Shown here: in pieces, positions 7,501 to 8,233 of the stretch
How the letters are laid out: each line of letters opens with the position of its first letter
How positions within the stretch are numbered: position 1 is the first letter of the stretch
Origin: a bacterium
Lineage (GTDB): Bacteria; Bacteroidota; Ignavibacteria; Kapaibacteriales; UBA961
Direction of reading: 5' to 3'
Assembly (NCBI GenBank): GCA_022844575.1
Contig: JALHLL010000166.1
Location: forward strand, 1-8,233
Length of the DNA: 8,233 nt
The notes under the pieces: generated by a model
Told to the model about the DNA's origin: nothing
Database searches by the model: none
What the model saw: the letters and a program-made list of their open reading frames with translations, nothing else
Position numbers and translations under genes: made by a program

Positions 7501-7718
7501 CGGCAAATGAAATGTTAACAGTACAATTAGGTATGGAATGGGCAAATGGTGCAACAATCCGTTTGTTCAGTATGAGTGGTGAAATGGTATTGAGCATTAT
7601 AAATACACCGGCTTCCGTTATTACGATTCCTACCGAATCACTTAATACAGGCGCGTATATACTTCAAATTCAGGATAATAAGATAAGCACAACCGTTCCG
7701 GTGATGATTAACAAATAA
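4527..7718 (+). CDS. Secreted multidomain T9SS cargo: jelly-roll domain, eight FN3-like repeats, C-terminal sorting domain
   Basis: A 1063-residue exported protein. Residues 1-22 are a Sec signal peptide (MKTFFYYALLFCLVG..., likely cut in AFS|Q); no lipobox surrounds the Cys. Residues about 27-209 form a beta-rich domain of the MAM/immune-inhibitor-A type: a FENGDGGW opening, VEISVDGGEWTKL and DVRIRFVIESDGSYELDGVSIDDIRI-type strands, acidic loops and two Cys that could pair. Residues 213-970 are eight fibronectin-III-like repeats. Residues about 985-1063 are a T9SS sorting domain (TVTISPQPANEMLTV, FSMSGEMV, LNTGAYILQI). The frame is open back to an ATG at 4437, but that adds 30 residues without signal character and starts inside a palindrome, so 4527 is chosen. 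No catalytic domain is visible; adhesion or glycan binding at the surface is inferred. The next gene is a paralogue and a terminator follows. Confidence 0.93.
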   Translation: MKTFFYYALLFCLVGMLSPAFSQISVFPSYYEDFENGDGGWTASGNNSSWELGTPNGPKLYSASSGNNAWATNLSGNYNTEEISYLTSPQFDFSCISDDPILQFSQAYWIENNWDFYWVEISVDGGEWTKLGSAGSGSNWYNTWYNENTDEDVDAFCGDGNYSTGWDFSSHELTDAAGSSDVRIRFVIESDGSYELDGVSIDDIRIDVANMLVRPVALDFPPNNATGRPLDISFSWNNHPCADSYEIEISTTDDFSTIFVSDATLNTTYDITGLDYETQYFWRVRAIKDGNPGYWADVYNFTTTIAPPFTPVQVFPTDGSVNLSPAVLSLQWQSQINASSYRVQVATDIGFVNIVTDESIPGGTIVLSGVLGYGNNYYWRINASNVSGTSDWSQTWTFSTLLPTPSLTMPANHEQSLTLPIQFVWQAIQGVSTYNLQIATDANFSMIVLDNNVNSTSYAANTLDADTRYFWRVKAMGNGGIASEYTPHRVLSTVVPSPKLSLPYSGSLDMETSVDLVWIANPKPAKYQIQVSAKSDFSTIAIDKTVDAVSTPITGLTNNQTYYWRVRAVTADKGNSNWSEPYTFVTIVAPTTNLLPANDTKKVMYPVMLEWKSAGQNIVYDVEISADKNFTTIIAKEVVSDGNKKEFSTYEGLEYYRTYWWRVRPHTQTNKTVEWSPSFSFTSSIDKAQAISPENNSTNQSTTTRFRWSAVRGVGTYSIAVSKTPNFSDTVVKMNNLTVTNFMSSSELELSTTYYWNVVSISAEDGITVSKTWTFKTADAKIASIPQLLAPENAVIIPTGTVELKWEAITNATAYDVQVSADINFGTLLYDGKGQTASSWTIDANTPEQTLYWRVRSVNNAGVSPWSSARRFMTAAEALAAPALVSPPQSAVKVEPIVILSWATAPKANSYYIQVSSDENFTQLVYEKGKIIGQSTLPIQLLYTTKYFWRVASENEAGMSTWSPVWNFTTSEPVSSVNEQDLTNTVTISPQPANEMLTVQLGMEWANGATIRLFSMSGEMVLSIINTPASVITIPTESLNTGAYILQIQDNKISTTVPVMINK
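5163..7436 (+). repeat. Eight tandem fibronectin-III-like repeats (protein level)
   Basis: Repeats start near protein residues 213, 308, 403, 496, 590, 686, 786 and 882 and end near 970, a period of 89-100 residues. Each has a P..L..P opening, a W near position 25, Y.iqvs.d.nF in the middle, a YyWRV strand and a final WS...F.T. The repeats are diverged, with no obvious long DNA identity between them. Repeat 6 is the least canonical: it has YYWNVVS instead of YYWRVRA and lacks the WS before its last strand. Confidence 0.85.
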
Positions 7719-7745
7719 TCTTAGCTTCACATATTTAGTTTGGGC

Positions 7746-7779
7746 AAATCCCATCTTATGTAGTTAAGGTGGGGTTTTT
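7746..7779 (+). terminator. Rho-independent terminator of the T9SS cargo gene
   Basis: Arms 7746-7758 (AAATCCCATCTTA) and 7765-7777 (TAAGGTGGGGTTT) form a 13-base stem with two G-U wobbles and a 6-base loop. The stem runs into TTTTT at 7775-7779. It begins 27 bases after the TAA stop codon. Confidence 0.85.
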
Positions 7780-7854
7780 GCGTTAAAAAACGTTCCTTTT
7801 GCAGTTTTTTCTTCATTTATGAATTTGTTTTAAGTTTACATTGCGAATATTTGC

Positions 7855-7862
7855 TAAATTTG
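7855..7862 (+). promoter_or_regulatory. Candidate Bacteroidota-type -7 promoter element of the second secreted-protein gene
   Basis: TAAATTTG matches TAnnTTTG. The nearest upstream TTTG (7824-7827) is 27 bases away, longer than the usual 19-21, so only the -7 half is supported. The leader from here to the ATG at 8064 would be about 195 bases, similar in length to that of the first gene. Confidence 0.35.
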
Positions 7863-7902
7863 ATTTGGAGATGAATCTGGTTGTGCGGTATATGTGCTGA
7901 TA

Positions 7903-7938
7903 ATTTATTAAAGAGATACTATTTATTAAAGAGATACT
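7903..7938 (+). repeat. Exact 18-base tandem duplication in the leader
   Basis: ATTTATTAAAGAGATACT occurs at 7903-7920 and again, without a mismatch or spacer, at 7921-7938. Two identical copies suggest a recent duplication, for example by replication slippage. It lies between the candidate promoter and the start of the second secreted-protein gene. Confidence 0.9.
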
Positions 7939-7992
7939 ACTGTTGTACCCGCTTGGCTATATACTGATAAGATAATTGAATGCGAAAAAGAA

Positions 7993-8017
7993 TCTCGGAT
8001 AATTAGGGTATTCGAGA
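7993..8017 (+). repeat. Inverted repeat (leader hairpin) before the second secreted-protein gene
   Basis: TCTCGGATA (7993-8001) pairs with TATTCGAGA (8009-8017) over nine positions, with one G-U wobble and a 7-base loop ATTAGGG. It ends 46 bases before the ATG at 8064. No T-run follows, so it is not a terminator. Confidence 0.45.
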
Positions 8018-8063
8018 AAAACATATAATATTTTCAACTTATTCACTTATCAATAGGTGTTTT

Positions 8064-8233
8064 ATGAAAAAAACGCTATATCTGCTTGCGGTGTGTGCTA
8101 TAGCAATGCTTTTTGAAGACAAAATTGTCTTTGCTCAAACAAATATATTTCCTTCTTATTATGAAAGGTTTGAGACAACAAACGGCAGTTGGTCCGCTAG
8201 TGGTACGAACAGTACCTGGGCTTGGGGTACTCC
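8064..8233 (+). CDS. Secreted protein with the same N-terminal domain as the preceding gene, 3' part missing
   Basis: The first 56 residues are visible before the window ends. Residues 1-24 are a Sec signal peptide (MKKTLYLLAVCAIAMLF, then a slightly unusual charged EDK before VFA|Q). The mature start TNIFPSYYERFETTNGSW aligns without gaps to residues 24-55 of the preceding protein, with 19 of 32 residues identical, including FPSYYE, FE, ASG and GTP. So this is a tandem paralogue, at least in its N-terminal jelly-roll domain. A weak AGGTG lies four bases before the ATG. By analogy it may also carry fibronectin-III-like repeats and a T9SS sorting domain, but those would lie outside the window and are inferred. 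Confidence 0.85.
   Translation, partial: MKKTLYLLAVCAIAMLFEDKIVFAQTNIFPSYYERFETTNGSWSASGTNSTWAWGT

Larger units (their letters stand above)
7719..8063 (+). other. Intergenic region between the two secreted-protein genes
   Basis: These 345 bases contain no gene I can support. They hold the terminator of the first gene (7746-7779), a TAnnTTTG-type box (7855-7862), an exact 18-base tandem duplication (7903-7938) and a leader hairpin (7993-8017). The order terminator, promoter box, leader suggests that the second gene is transcribed on its own. Confidence 0.65.

Noticed and set aside
5094..7597. Minus-strand open frames within the large cargo gene (5094-5363, 6309-6593, 7343-7597)
   Set aside because: All are antisense to an uninterrupted coding frame with clear domain repeats and have no supporting features.

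Overview
The window looks like chromosomal DNA from a member of the Bacteroidota/Chlorobi (FCB) group. Four signs point there: a long secreted protein ending in a type IX secretion (T9SS/Por) C-terminal sorting domain, a second secreted paralogue directly after it, a TonB energy transducer, and upstream sequences matching the Bacteroidota -7 promoter element TAnnTTTG. A near-perfect Shine-Dalgarno sequence before tonB is less typical of core Bacteroidia. It would fit an early-branching lineage such as Ignavibacteria or Kapabacteria, but that placement is inference only.

Layout. The left half is read on the minus strand, in transcription order: tonB (3983-3231), a polytopic GT-C-type glycosyltransferase-like membrane protein (3149-1551), and an MsbA/BmrA-type ABC exporter half-transporter (1451 to beyond base 1, cut just before its signature motif). 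The gaps are about 80-100 bases, so partial co-transcription is possible; a candidate -7 element precedes the glycosyltransferase gene. The right half is read on the plus strand: a 1063-residue T9SS cargo protein (4527-7718), a clear intrinsic terminator (7746-7779), and the start of a paralogous secreted protein (8064 to beyond the end).

The two halves diverge from a 543-base AT-rich intergenic region (3984-4526). It contains a candidate promoter and two perfect inverted repeats in the leader of the large cargo gene, plus an inverted repeat just upstream of the tonB ribosome binding site. The second cargo gene has its own structured leader, with an exact 18-base tandem duplication and a hairpin.

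Together: the large cargo protein has a signal peptide, an N-terminal jelly-roll (MAM/immune-inhibitor-A-like) domain, eight fibronectin-III-like repeats of about 95 residues and a T9SS sorting domain, so it is probably exported through the Sec and T9SS routes and exposed or released at the surface. The neighbouring minus-strand genes are also envelope functions (energy transduction to the outer membrane, glycan transfer, lipid or drug export), but nothing in the sequence ties them to one pathway. I see no tRNA, rRNA, CRISPR array, transposase or phage gene.
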